Of a stretch of DNA of 64,000 nucleotides, positions 1 to 16,745 are shown piece by piece (within the stretch, counting starts at the first letter, position 1; every line of letters begins with the position of its first letter). This stretch comes from Cucumis sativus. Its lineage: Eukaryota; Streptophyta; Magnoliopsida; Cucurbitales; Cucurbitaceae. The stretch is from the NCBI RefSeq assembly GCF_000004075.3, contig NC_026659.2, forward strand, positions 1,488,001-1,552,000. The letters run 5' to 3'. Position numbers and translations under genes: made by a program. The notes under the pieces are model-generated. The model searched no databases and was not told the origin of the DNA. It saw only the letters and a program-made list of their open reading frames with translations.

Positions 1-608
1 AGAGTTAGAATTCTCCTCCAAATGATCACTATACACATCATAGTTAACAGCAGAAGCATGATGATTATCATAGCTTTTGTATAATTTAAGTAGCTCTTCC
101 ATCTTTTGATCATTATTTTGATTCTTTTGCTCTTCCTTCTTCTCTTCCTTCGCGGGGCCGATGCTGACGATGTCGGCGTCCGGCCAATGTTTACGGACCT
201 TCCCAACCACATCAACTGGGTCTACATCTCCAATCACTGTTAACTTTTTGTCTTTCATGTCCATGGCGATTAATTCAATTCCTGAGTATATGAATTAATT
301 TTCTTTACTTTGGTGTTCATCTCTCCAAAAGAAAAGAAGAAAAAAAAGATGTTCTGGCGAAAATTTGTAAGAGGGTAGCTAATAGAGTTATAATTGATAA
401 TTACCTTGAAGAACAGATACTGATTTCAAGGCTTTTTGCTTTTCTCTATCACCATGCAATTCCAATTTCAATACCACTTTCTGCATGCACATAGAAGATA
501 TTGTTAAATTTTGTTACTTAATCAAATCCGCTGCAAACAAGAAGAAGAAGAAGAAGAAGAAGAAAAGGCAAGTAAAATAGAGTATAATTAAGAAAGTCTC
601 ACTCTCAT
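1..608 (-). CDS. HMA-domain protein (HIPP type), 3' end beyond window
   Basis: Three exons on the minus strand: 603-608 (only Met-Arg), 405-480 and 281 down past position 1. All junctions are GT-AG and phases agree (82 nt before the last intron). The protein starts [17 protein letters not shown] and continues through [20 protein letters not shown], the beta-alpha-beta core of a heavy-metal-associated domain, followed by a Lys/Glu-rich linker and a Tyr/His-rich stretch typical of HIPP proteins such as Arabidopsis HIPP39. The metal-binding MxCxxC loop is absent (the loop reads LHGDREKQ). The C-terminal CaaX box, if present, lies outside the window, so prenylation cannot be judged. It shares strand and exon structure with the two HMA genes to the right and probably belongs to the same old cluster. 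Family confident; subgroup tentative. Confidence 0.85.
537..566. repeat. (GAA)n microsatellite
   Basis: An uninterrupted run of about eight AAG/GAA units inside intron 1 of the leftmost HMA gene. Length-variable trinucleotide repeat; no coding role. Confidence 0.8.
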
Positions 609-2173
609 TTTGAGTTTGGTAAGATGAAATATTATGTGAACTGGGGAATGATGGAAGCTGAGAGATGGGGATCGGAGGGGAAATTTTATGAAGAGAGAAA
701 GGAGAAGGGGACTTAATTATTAATGGTTTGTGGAAGCTAAGTGATAAAGTAGGAAAATGAGTGGACAAGTTTTAAATAAATAAAGAAGGAATAAGAGGAG
801 AGAGGAAATTGGAGGGTTGAAATGTAGATATCCTTTTTAATGCTAATTTCACATTAACTTAGCCTTTAGATTATGATAAAAAAAAAAAACTAATAATTAA
901 AAGTGGCCATTGGTGAAAATTTCAAGAGTAAGTTTTAAATGATATATAAGGCAAAATTTTGAATTTAATGTTTATATAAAAATTTTCAAATTTAAATTTA
1001 GCATGGGGTAGATTATACAATTTTTTTATAAAAAAAATGAAACCTTACCAAATTTATAATTTAAAATTTAAGAGACCAAATAAACTTAAATTTCAAAGTT
1101 GAAATAGAAAATGTAAATTAAAACATCCAAAAACTAATATATATATATATATATATATTAAAACAAACATATACTTCACTTTTTATCAAGTTAAATTTCG
1201 ATTTCTCATGTGAATATATATACAATAATCAACTACCTAATCTTCCAAAAACCTTAGTTTCTTTTTGAGTATTTTGGCTCCAATATATTACTTCATTTAC
1301 GAAGAAAAGCAAGAAGAATGTAATAATTAATTTAAATTGCTTTACATATATAATTTCACACGACTTCTCCTTTTTTCATAATGTGTGGTCATTGTTTGTC
1401 TTTGTACCTACTAAAGAACTTCAATGATTAAATTGATTAATTATTACGAATATTATATATATACATCATAAATTGGGGACCCATGCCCTCTTTTATCTAA
1501 TGCTTTTAGAAAGTTGATTAATGTTATATTATTCTTATCTGCACATAATGTTACTGTATAATATTTTGATATTTGATCAACTATATATATTAGCATATAA
1601 CAACCCCTTGATTAACCTAATTACCTATATATATATTATTAATTATTCATTTAGTGGTTGTTTTAGTGATATTTTACTCAAATTAACAACTTGAATGTAA
1701 TAATATAGAGTAGAATAAGCCCTACGTTTTCCCACACAACCAACACATATTTTATTCAAAACTTTCAAAAAAGTGATTTCTTTTTCATCACATATATAAT
1801 AATCCATATATCCTCTATTAATATTCATTAACTAAAACATAAATAAAAAAAGCTTAATATATACTTAGCTTCCACATTGGCCGTACTTAAAAAAAAAAAA
1901 AAAAAAGAATTATAGCCTTCACCTCTCTAGCTAATGTATATATATTGTGATAATTAATTTAGAAAAATCTTTGGAGAGGACACCACAATGTGAATATAAC
2001 AGATTTACACCACTAGATCATGTTGGATTCAGATGTATGTGTGTCTTCTAATAACCACTACTTATCCTATAGAACTTCAAAGTACGGATACTCTCTCGCC
2101 ATATTATTCAAATTATCAGTATATGTCCCAACCTCTATAGTAACTGATTTAAGAGATAACACAACCTTTTGGG
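609..2173. other. Intergenic, AT-rich
   Basis: This holds the 5' leader and promoter side of the leftmost HMA gene and the 3' flank of HPP-1. It includes an (AT)n run near 1139-1160 and a poly-A tract near 1889-1906. From about 1290 onward the sequence is the left edge of a tandemly duplicated unit that recurs at about 5118. I see no gene. Confidence 0.6.
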
Positions 2174-3660
2174 TTATACATAATATGGCGGCTCTTGATA
2201 TGGATAATAGTAATGAGTTGTGGGGTAAGAATAGAAGGTTGTGTAAGCCTTAGCCCAATCAATTTGCTCAATTGTGGGTTGAGATTCTTCTTTCTTTGCG
2301 ACTTCTTTCTTTGCAGCTTCTTTCTCTTGTCCAACACTAATAATATTAGCACATGGCCAAACCTTTCTTACTTTTTTACAAATCTTAATTGGATCTGCAG
2401 TTCCAATCACTGTGATTTTGTTTTCTTCTGCTGCCATTGCTACAACACCTGGAAGTTCAGTTTTTCCCAGAACTCACATCAATATATATACTGATAAAAA
2501 AACATTTGAAGCTTTTTTAAACAAGTTAATATGTTTATTATTTGTATTCTCTTCACATTCATGACATTTTGTTAATTTAATTTTTTTCCCCGCTTTATTG
2601 GTTTTTTAAGATATAACAGAATTGTTTATTACGTCAGAAAAATTTAGATGAAGAGTTTTATATAATATAGTTTGTGGAAGTTACCTAAAAGGCCAGAAAT
2701 AGCACCCAACACCTTTTTCTTTGTCTTTAAATCCCTCATTTCAACGTTTAATTCGACCTTCTGCAGATTTAAAAAGAGAAACCCGTTAATAAAAACTCAA
2801 AGAAACTGAGAAAATTAAAGAAGAAAATGAAGAAGTGGTTAAGAGGAAAATAATTAATTAACTCTTACCATCATTTTTAACTTGGAAATCAGTTGTGGGT
2901 TTTGAAAGAATTAGAATATAGGAGCCGTAAAAAACAAGTACAAGAAAAAGAGATGAAATTTAATGAAGAGATTTGGAGTTTATGTTAATTATTGAGATCA
3001 GAAGGGAAGTTGGAAGATGGAAAGAGAGGTAGGGGAGAGTGTTTAATTTATAGAGAATGGAAAAGGATGGAGTTCGCTAGGAATAATTAGAATAGTGTAT
3101 AGAAGAAAACGCTTTGAACTTTACATTACAAAGCAAAAGTAAGTACTGTTTTCTTTTTTACCATTTTGGGTAGGAATTATGAACGTTCGTTCTTATAATA
3201 CCAAAGCGTGTGAAAAAAGAGATTCAAAGTCCCTTTTTATATCTCAAATAAGTAAGTAAAATTGTTTGATGTTGGGATGTATGGCTTTAATGAGTGGTTT
3301 AAAATAGGCAAATTTGTCTTCTTCTTCTATTAGGGTTATTTAACATTTTTGGGAGTTTTTACGTTTTAATTTGAAGTTTTGCTTTCTCTATTTTATTTAT
3401 GGATCCAACCGCGTTCATGCATCTGCCTTTTCTCTCTTCATATCTTTTCTAAAAAAGTGTACTAAAGATATGTATATGACTTTGACTTCATCTTTTCTAT
3501 TAAATAAAAAATAAAAAACCAAGACTACCCATTTCTTACTCTTCGGTTTGGTCTTGTTATTTTATAATCATTCATCATACTCTTAATAAATCTTAAATTT
3601 AAAAATTAAACCCTTCTTAATTAATTATATTAATCGAATTGGTATTTTAACGCATTAAAA
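1290..3660. repeat. Tandem duplication unit 1, HPP part, left copy
   Basis: This stretch aligns by eye, with many small indels, to about 5118-8045. It covers the 3' flank, all three exons and the 5' flank of HPP-1. Long blocks are nearly identical, for example the exon 1 region and the 3' flank with the ACTTGAATGTAATAATATAG block. Coding exons and flanks are both conserved, so the copies are recent compared with the leftmost HMA gene. Confidence 0.85.
2174..2874 (-). CDS. HMA-domain protein HPP-1 (tandem copy, lost CaaX)
   Basis: Exons on the minus strand: 2869-2874 (Met-Met), 2685-2760 and 2174-2448, giving 118 residues. The HMA fold runs from about residue 3 (KVELNVEMRD) to 69 (ANIISVG) and includes KITVIGTADPIKI. 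The MxCxxC metal loop is replaced by EMRDLKTKKK, so canonical metal binding is unlikely. A Lys/Glu linker follows, then a Tyr-rich tail ending EPPYYV. The stop comes just before sequence that, in another frame, reads NPKGCVIS and stop, a textbook CaaX prenylation end. The gene therefore looks like a HIPP that lost its membrane anchor by a small indel. Family role (metal or partner binding, stress and pathogen responses) is known for relatives only. Confidence 0.85.
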
Positions 3661-4511
3661 ATATATTAACGAAGAGGACAATTTTTGACAGTAAGAAAAT
3701 TAAATAATATATGGTACTAAATCTTTCCTCAACTAGAGAGTTAATTGTTGTTGTTGTTACTGGAGGAGAGAGTTTTGTGTTTACTTTTCTCCCAACTTGT
3801 TTTTTAAGAACATTTTCTTCTTCTCTCTTTGGAATGTCCATTATTGTGTGGAATGTTCTTATGTTATGATCAATAATTGGAATTTGGATGAATCGAGGAA
3901 GCTAGGGAGTGACTTTCATTTTACTTGCGAAACCTTTCAATCTTCTCTATCTAACTATTATTACTACTATTCCAGAGAGAAACAACTAGGTTGAAGTAAT
4001 ATATTTGGATGCACTTATTTCTATGTTGTTGATCTCAAATACAAACTAGAAAAAATATATATTCTTTTAAGAAAAAACAAAAGAAACAAGTGTTCGTCAT
4101 ATTATTACATTCTAGTTCGTCGTGTACAAAAATATTCAGAAGAATGAAGAAAAAGAAAAAGGAAATGGTTGAGTCTTGAACTCTCAGATGAGAAGAGAGA
4201 AGAACCAAAACAATGAGAGAAGAAAAACAACACTATTTTCATAAATGGTTTTCAAACAACACTGTTTTGATAAATATTCTCTGAAAGTGCTATATTAATA
4301 TAATTCCCTCGTTTGGGGTGTACTTTAGTCTATTTGGAATTATAGGAACACTGTTATTTGAAATGTTCTAATAAGAGAGAATTAGAATAGTAAATAATTG
4401 TTTTTACTAAATAAAATCTGAACAAAAAATGAGTATGACCAATCAAAATCGATGTTGTGAAGATTTCCCTTTGCATCTTCTTTCATAACGTATCTTTATC
4501 AGAAAAAAAAA
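2875..4511. other. Intergenic between HPP-1 and the MDAR fragment
   Basis: The first part (to about 3660) is the HPP-1 5' flank, shared with the right-hand copy. From about 3660 to 4511 I cannot align it with the matching stretch of the right copy (about 8045-8919). That stretch includes MDAR exon 17, which is missing here. No open frame or RNA gene is convincing. Confidence 0.5.
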
Positions 4512-5113
4512 AGGTTAGTTTGCTAGTGATGAGGTAAAATGATCCACGTTGGACATAAAAATGCGGTTTATATTGACTTTTTAAGTGTTTAAAAACACTT
4601 TTTTACATCTAGAAACACCGATTTAAACACCAAACACACTCAAACGCAAGTAGTTGACATTATTCTTTAAATTTTGTTATTTCTGTTTATTTGGTTTGTG
4701 AACAGTAGCACTTTTGGATCCATTTAAAAAAGATTTAGTTTTAGTTTTGACCTAAACAACCTATGATTTGTTTTGATCAACCCAACACGAAAAAGTAGAT
4801 TTAACAGGTTAAAATAAGAAAAAGTTAGGCTAAAAATATGTTTAAGGTAAGTAGACAAATACATTTTATGTCAAGTCTTTTAGCCTGAAAAGTAACAACT
4901 CTTATTTTATTGACCTGGTCTCTTGTAGTTATATTTTTAGGACATTTGTTAGTTCATCCTCATTGACCAAAACTTAATAAGAATTAAAGTTGAAGTTAGA
5001 TAAATAAAACCTAGAAGTTAAAATTTCGAAGTGAAATTACCTCAGGAGTACTTTCAAGAAGAACCCCTTTTAATTTACTTGTAACCCACACGAGAGTAAC
5101 CTTTGTCATCAAC
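4512..5113 (-). pseudogene. Orphan MDAR fragment (intron 16 plus exon 16)
   Basis: The sequence matches 8920-9597, which is intron 16 and exon 16 of the intact MDAR gene to the right. Positions about 5041-5080 correspond to the exon; read on the minus strand they still resemble GKLKGV followed by LES and PE. The acceptor ACAG of the intact gene is ACAAG here and the flanking exons 15 and 17 are absent, so this piece cannot encode protein. It marks the left end of the MDAR portion caught in the tandem duplication. About 75 bases present near 9411-9485 in the intact gene are missing here. Confidence 0.85.
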
Positions 5114-5117
5114 CTTG

Positions 5118-8045
5118 GCATCGTTTACGAAGAAAAGAAAGAAGAATAGATTTAAATTTCTTTATATATATAATTTCACCCGGTTCCTTTTTCCATAATG
5201 TGTGTGGTCAGTTTCGTTGTTTGTCTACATAACTTTAATGATTTAAATTGATTGTTGTGGATAACATGTAATATCATTATATAAACATAATAAATTGAGG
5301 ATCCAATGCCTCTTTTATCTAATGCTTTTAGAGAGTTATTGATCATTAATGTTATATTATTCTAATCTGCACACACTGTTATTGTATAATACTTTGATAT
5401 TTGATCAACTATATATATATTAGCATATAACAACCCCTTGATTAACCTAACTACCTATATATATATTATTAATTATTCATTTAGTGGTTGTTTTAGTGAT
5501 ATTTTACTCAAATTAACAACTTGAATGTAATAATATAGAGTAGAATAAGCCTTACGTTTTCCCACACAACCAACACATATTTTATTCAAAACTTTCAAAA
5601 AAGTGATTTATTTTCATCACATATATATTAATAATCCATGTATCCTCTGTTAATATTCATTAACTTAAACAAAAAGCTTACTATATACTTAGCTTCCACA
5701 TTGGCCACACCCCACGTACTTCAAAAAAAAAGAAAGAATTATAGCATTCACCTCTCTAGCTAATATATATAGAAAAATCTTCGGAGATCAGGTCACTACA
5801 ATGTGAATATAACAGATTTACACCATTAGATCACGTTGGATTCAGATGGATATGTGTGTCTTCTAATAACCACTACTTATATCCTATAGAACATCAAAGT
5901 ACGGATACTCTCTCGCCACATTATTCAAATTATCAGTATATGTCTCAACCTCTAGAGTAACTGATTTAAGAGAGAACACAACCTTTTGGGTTATACATAA
6001 TATGGTTCTTGATATGGATAATAGTAATGAGTTGTGGGGTAAGAATAGAAGGTTGTGTAAGCCTTATCCCAGTCAATTTGCTCAATTTTGGGTTGAGATT
6101 CTTCTTTCTTTGCATCTTCTTTCTCTTGTCCAACACTAATAATATTAGCACATGGCCAAACCTTTCTTACTTTTTTAACAATCTTAATTGGATCTGTAGT
6201 TCCAATCACTGTGATTTTGTTTTCTTCTGCTGCCATTGATACAACACCTGCAAGTTCAGTTTTTCCCAAAACTCACATCAATATATATATATATACTGAT
6301 AAAAAAAATATTTAAAGCTTTTTGAAGTTAATATGTTTATTGTTTGTATCAACTTCACAGTCATGACATTTTGTCAATTTATTTTTTTTCCTGCTTTATT
6401 GTTTTTTAATTAAGATATGATAAAATTGTTTATTATGTCAGAAAAAATGTTTACATGACATGTCAGTGACAAAAAAGATAAAGTAGCTAGAGGTAGGAAA
6501 CTAAATTTAGATCATGAAGAGTTTTATGTAATATACTTACCCAAAAGACCAGAAACAGCACCCAACACCTTTTTCTTTGTCTTTAAATCTCTCATTTCAA
6601 CGTTTAACACAACCTTCTGCAGATTTAAAAAGAGAAACCCATTAATAAAAACTCAAAGAATCTGAGAAAATTAAAGAAGAAAATGAAGAAGTGGTTAAGA
6701 GGAAAATAATTAATTAACTCTTACCATCATTTTTAACTGGGAAATCAATTGTGGGTTTTGAAAGAATTAGAATATAGGAGCCGTAAAAAACAAGTACAAG
6801 AAAAAGAGATGAAATTTATTCAAGAGATTTGGAGTTTATGTTAATTATTGAGATCAGAAGTGAAGTTGGAAGGTGGAGAGAGAGGTAGGGGAGAGTGTTT
6901 AATTTATAGAGAATGGAAAAGGATGGAGTTCGCCAGGAATAATTAGAATAGTGTATAGAAGAAAACGCTTTGAACTGTAGATTACAAAGCAAAAGTAAGT
7001 ACTGTTTTCTTTTTTACCATTTTGGGTAGGAATTATGAACGTTCGTTCTTATAATACCAAAATGTGTGAAAAAAGAGATTCAAATAAGTACGTAAAATTG
7101 TTTGATGTTGAGACGTAGGACTTTGATGATTGGTTTAATAGGTAATTTTTTCTTCTTCTTGTATTAGGGTTATTCATCACTTTCGTATGTTTTAGAGGGA
7201 GTTTTTTAAAAAAAGAAATTGGAATTTATCGTGATTTTATGTTTTAATTTGAAATTTTGGTTTCTATTTTTGACAATTTGGGCAAGAATTTAACCAATTA
7301 CATAAAAACAGGAAGAATGAGGTTATGTTTATAATTTATATCCTAATTTATGGAATTCATGAGAACTTCAAATAAATTGATTACTATATACCAATGGTAG
7401 GGGTAACTTTTTGCAATTCATTAGCTGTTTTTGTTATTATACTAAAAGTAAAAGATGCTTTAGTTTATACTTTTAAAAAGTTTGCGATTATTTTCTAAAC
7501 GAAACGGTCCGATAGTTTTATCAAAATTTTAGGGTAGTTTTTTTATACTTTTAGATACGAATCACAAAGTTTAAAACCAATTTTTATAATTTAACATGAA
7601 CTTTATTAAAGAAAAGACTTGAATTAACTTTTTTTTCTAAAATATTTACAAAAGAAAATTATGAATTGGGTAAACTAAAGTCATGTGAAGAAGGATCCAA
7701 CCACGTTTACACATCTGCCATTTTTCGCTTCAGATCTTTTAAACAAATGTACTAAAGAAACAGATGTGTATTTATGACTTTGACTACTTCATATTTTCTA
7801 TTAAATGAAATAGACTTCGAATGCAAAGTCTTCACAAAACGTCACCTAATCCGATGCAAAAGAAAGAAAAAATCAACACCACCCAATTCGTACTCTTTTT
7901 GGTCTTGTTTACTCTTCATACATTTAATAAATGTTAAATTTAGTCATTTGAAATTATCTTTTACTCAATCATGAAATTAAAGACTTAGATAAAAATTGAA
8001 TAAATTTCAAAATATATGAATCGAATTAGAATTTTAACATTAAAA
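5118..8045. repeat. Tandem duplication unit 1, HPP part, right copy
   Basis: Counterpart of about 1290-3660. It carries HPP-2 with all exons and flanks. It is longer than the left copy because of an extra block of about 410 bases at roughly 7278-7690 and about 60 extra bases in HPP-2 intron 2 (near 6445-6510). Confidence 0.85.
5991..6730 (-). CDS. HMA-domain protein HPP-2 (tandem copy, lost CaaX)
   Basis: Exons on the minus strand: 6725-6730 (Met-Met), 6541-6616 and 5991-6247, giving 112 residues. The product is nearly identical to HPP-1, starting MMKVVLNVEMRD with the same HMA core and Tyr-rich tail ending QEPYYV. It lacks one AAKKEV-type linker repeat seen in HPP-1. The metal-binding Cys pair is absent. 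As in HPP-1, the coding frame stops just before an out-of-frame NPKGCVLS end, so both copies carry the same frame change and it predates the duplication. The close match of promoters and exons suggests both genes could be expressed in similar places. Confidence 0.85.
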
Positions 8046-8762
8046 AGTTGGTATGACCATCAAAATCAAAATCAATTGATAAGCGTGTGAGTGGGTTAAA
8101 CTTGCTTTCATGATTGTCTTTGGAAAAGAAAAATTATTGATATTTTAATATTTTAAATTCTCACATTTTCGAAAATTCTAAACCCTTTGATGATTATTTA
8201 GTATACCAACTTTTAGTTGATGAGGTGAGTTGTTATAGCTCACCCCATGTTGCAATAGTAATGTGTAAAATTATTAATAAATTATATAGGGTAGAATACT
8301 ATTTTTCAATTTTTTTTCTTTGTTATGGTGTTTAGTATTTCTTATTCTAACAAAATAGTTGCATCTTAAAAAACTATTATAATTCAGTAACTAAAATTAC
8401 ACGTTCTCTAAGTCGCTATAGTTTAATATCATCCAGTAAGTCAGTTAACCAACAACCCAAAAAGGCCGACCTACTAACTGGCCATTATTTACCTTGTTTG
8501 AGGAAAAAAAAACACAAGTTTTCACAAGTAAACTTGTACTTTCTCCGATAAATATATCCCTAGGTGGCTGTTATTTCCTTACCCTTATGACAAGCACCTT
8601 GAGAAAAATAACACAACAGGAGAAATAAAATAGTGTCTACAATGGATAGAAGGAAAGAGAATAGCCAAAATACCTAAGGAAAAATGAAAATTCAATAACA
8701 ACCGAAAACATTTTTTATTGCTAATCAAACTTGCAAAGTTGAAACACTTTTTTTATTCTAAA
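6731..8762. other. Intergenic between HPP-2 and MDAR 3' end
   Basis: This holds the HPP-2 5' flank, then a block of about 410 bases (7278-7690) with no counterpart in the left copy, then the end of the duplicated flank (to about 8045) and the MDAR 3' side. No gene is supported. Confidence 0.5.
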
Positions 8763-14564
<5,802 letters not shown>

Positions 14565-16659
14565 GGAAATTGGTGAGTGTGACAGCGTTAGTTATATAAT
14601 GGATTGGAATTAATTATTGGGAAAAGGGAGGATGAAGAAGATGGTGGCTGGCTCTAGGGGAGTTCCAAGGGTCGTGATCGTGAATGTGTCATGAGAAATC
14701 GCTGCGCTCCATAATGGCTCGCGCTCGGCTACATTCCCCCGCCATTTCCATTCCTGCGCAGTTCCGCTGACCATTTTTTTATTCTGTTCTCACGTCAATC
14801 TGATTGTGCAGCCTTCCTAAACGATGCCGTTTCTCTCCAAAATCGATTTCACCCATGTGAAAGGTAATGCATTAATGTAATAAATTATTTGTTAGTTGTT
14901 TCTCTGTGTTTCGTTAATATTTCATTTCCATTACACCAATTTTTAATAGCTTTGGTAAATGTGACCTAAGTTTTATTTTTTATTTGATTTTTTACACCAT
15001 CTTCGAGCACTTTAACAAAATTATTCTCATTTTTCTTTATTTCTCAATCTTCACGTTTTCTTTCTTTCTTTTTTTTTTTTTCCTTCTCTTCTCCTTCCTT
15101 TTCTCATCTACATGTTTGATTCTTATTCCTTTTCTTCTATGGGCAGCAATTAAATCAAATCAGATCCAACGACCTTCTCTTACGTTGTAGAATGAGATTA
15201 AGTAGTAAAGAATAAAAGAGGAAAGAGGAGAGCACGAAAGAAGAGCGAATCCATGGTTTCATTTTCAATAGACCCTAGAGAAGAGAGCATGTATGAGGTT
15301 TTCAATTGTGTAATTTCACTAGAAATTGACATTAGCAAAAGGTGAAAAAAACAATTTTAAAACACAAAGCTCACTTTCTTCCCAATTTGGGTCAATGTAC
15401 AAATTTCTGAAAAAATTGTAAATACATAACAACATATCACTATATTGTTCATAGATCTTATTGAAACCAATATATCACTAACTTCCATCGCTTAGCCACT
15501 CTTATTGAGTAAGACATCTCAATCTCCAAAACTTCAAAACTTCAAACAAAGTTTTCAAGTAGGCTTTATTTGGACCTGGACCTATTTATATTTCGGCTTA
15601 AGGATTATCTTGGGCTAAAGTTGGGCTTCAGCCCCATATACATGCAAAAAAAGATAACAAATAAAAAAAAGTAGATCAATAATTTTGATATACAAAATAT
15701 GATGTGTATATCAGTTCGTTGTATTAAATATGATGCATTAGTGGGGTTCGTTTTCGCCCTAATCTTTGCTTCTTCTGGTTGCTCTTTCTTTCTTTATTTA
15801 GTTTGTTGTGTGTGATGTTTTGTGTTTGTGTTGTCTTCGTTGAATTTTTGGTCTTTCACTCTACTTTGTGCACTATTATGTTGTGTGTGTGTGTGTGTGT
15901 GAAGATGTATTATTAGTAAAGAAAAGAAAACTTATAATTCTCTGGTTAATTGATATGACAAAAGTGTGCCCTTTTTTTGTCGTCTTAATTGCAATAATCA
16001 TACTCTTTCATTACTACATTAAATGAGATTCAAATAGGTTATGTGTGTGTGTTTTGTCTACTCAAATAGTCATGTCTTCTAGCTAGCATGTGGATGAAAT
16101 AAGAAAAATGGAAAGAGAGTGAAGATAGAAAACAAAAAAAATTGTATTATCTTTGCCATAATTTGGAAGAGAGAAGAAAGAAAAATAATTATTAAAAAAC
16201 CTCTCACAAAAATGGCAAAAAAAATTACGATAATAGGACACATGTCACTAGATTTTCTAAATCGTAAAAAAAGCAAATTTGAAAATCGATAACCATATGA
16301 TAGTCTTTCCATAGTCCTACATATGATTACTAATTTTGTTATATTTGCAATATGAAAAAAAATATATCATGAGGTATTTTTTTTCTAAAAAACAAAGTAA
16401 AATAGAGAGAAAAATATTCGTAAGAAGAAGGAAAAGAAGGTTTATAAATAAAAAAAATATCGATACCACACCCAAATGTTTATAAAAAAAATTAGTAATG
16501 GAAATTGTTAAAAATAAAATATTTGAAAAAAAAAATTACACTTTATAAAAAATTTTGTTTTTTTTTTTATAATTTTGTTCGGTGGGGTGTAAATAGTATA
16601 TTAATAGTTGCAAATTTAACAATTAGATTCAAAATAAGTAAGTGTATAGTAACATTTAA

Positions 16660-16745
16660 AATAATTGTAAATATAGCAAAATTTATCAAATTCTATCAAT
16701 GATATAAGTCTATCATCGATCATGTTTGCTATATTTGCAAAAAAA
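16660..16745. mobile_element. Short MITE-like inverted-repeat element (tentative)
   Basis: TAAATATAGCAAA at 16668-16680 is matched, inverted, by TTTGCTATATTTG at 16725-16737 (12 of 13 positions). Between them lies a TCTATCA/TGATA-rich core. The size and layout fit a non-autonomous element or its remnant. Similar wording (ATATAGCAA, then CTATC) recurs more weakly near 57494-57600. No target-site duplication is clear. Confidence 0.35.
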
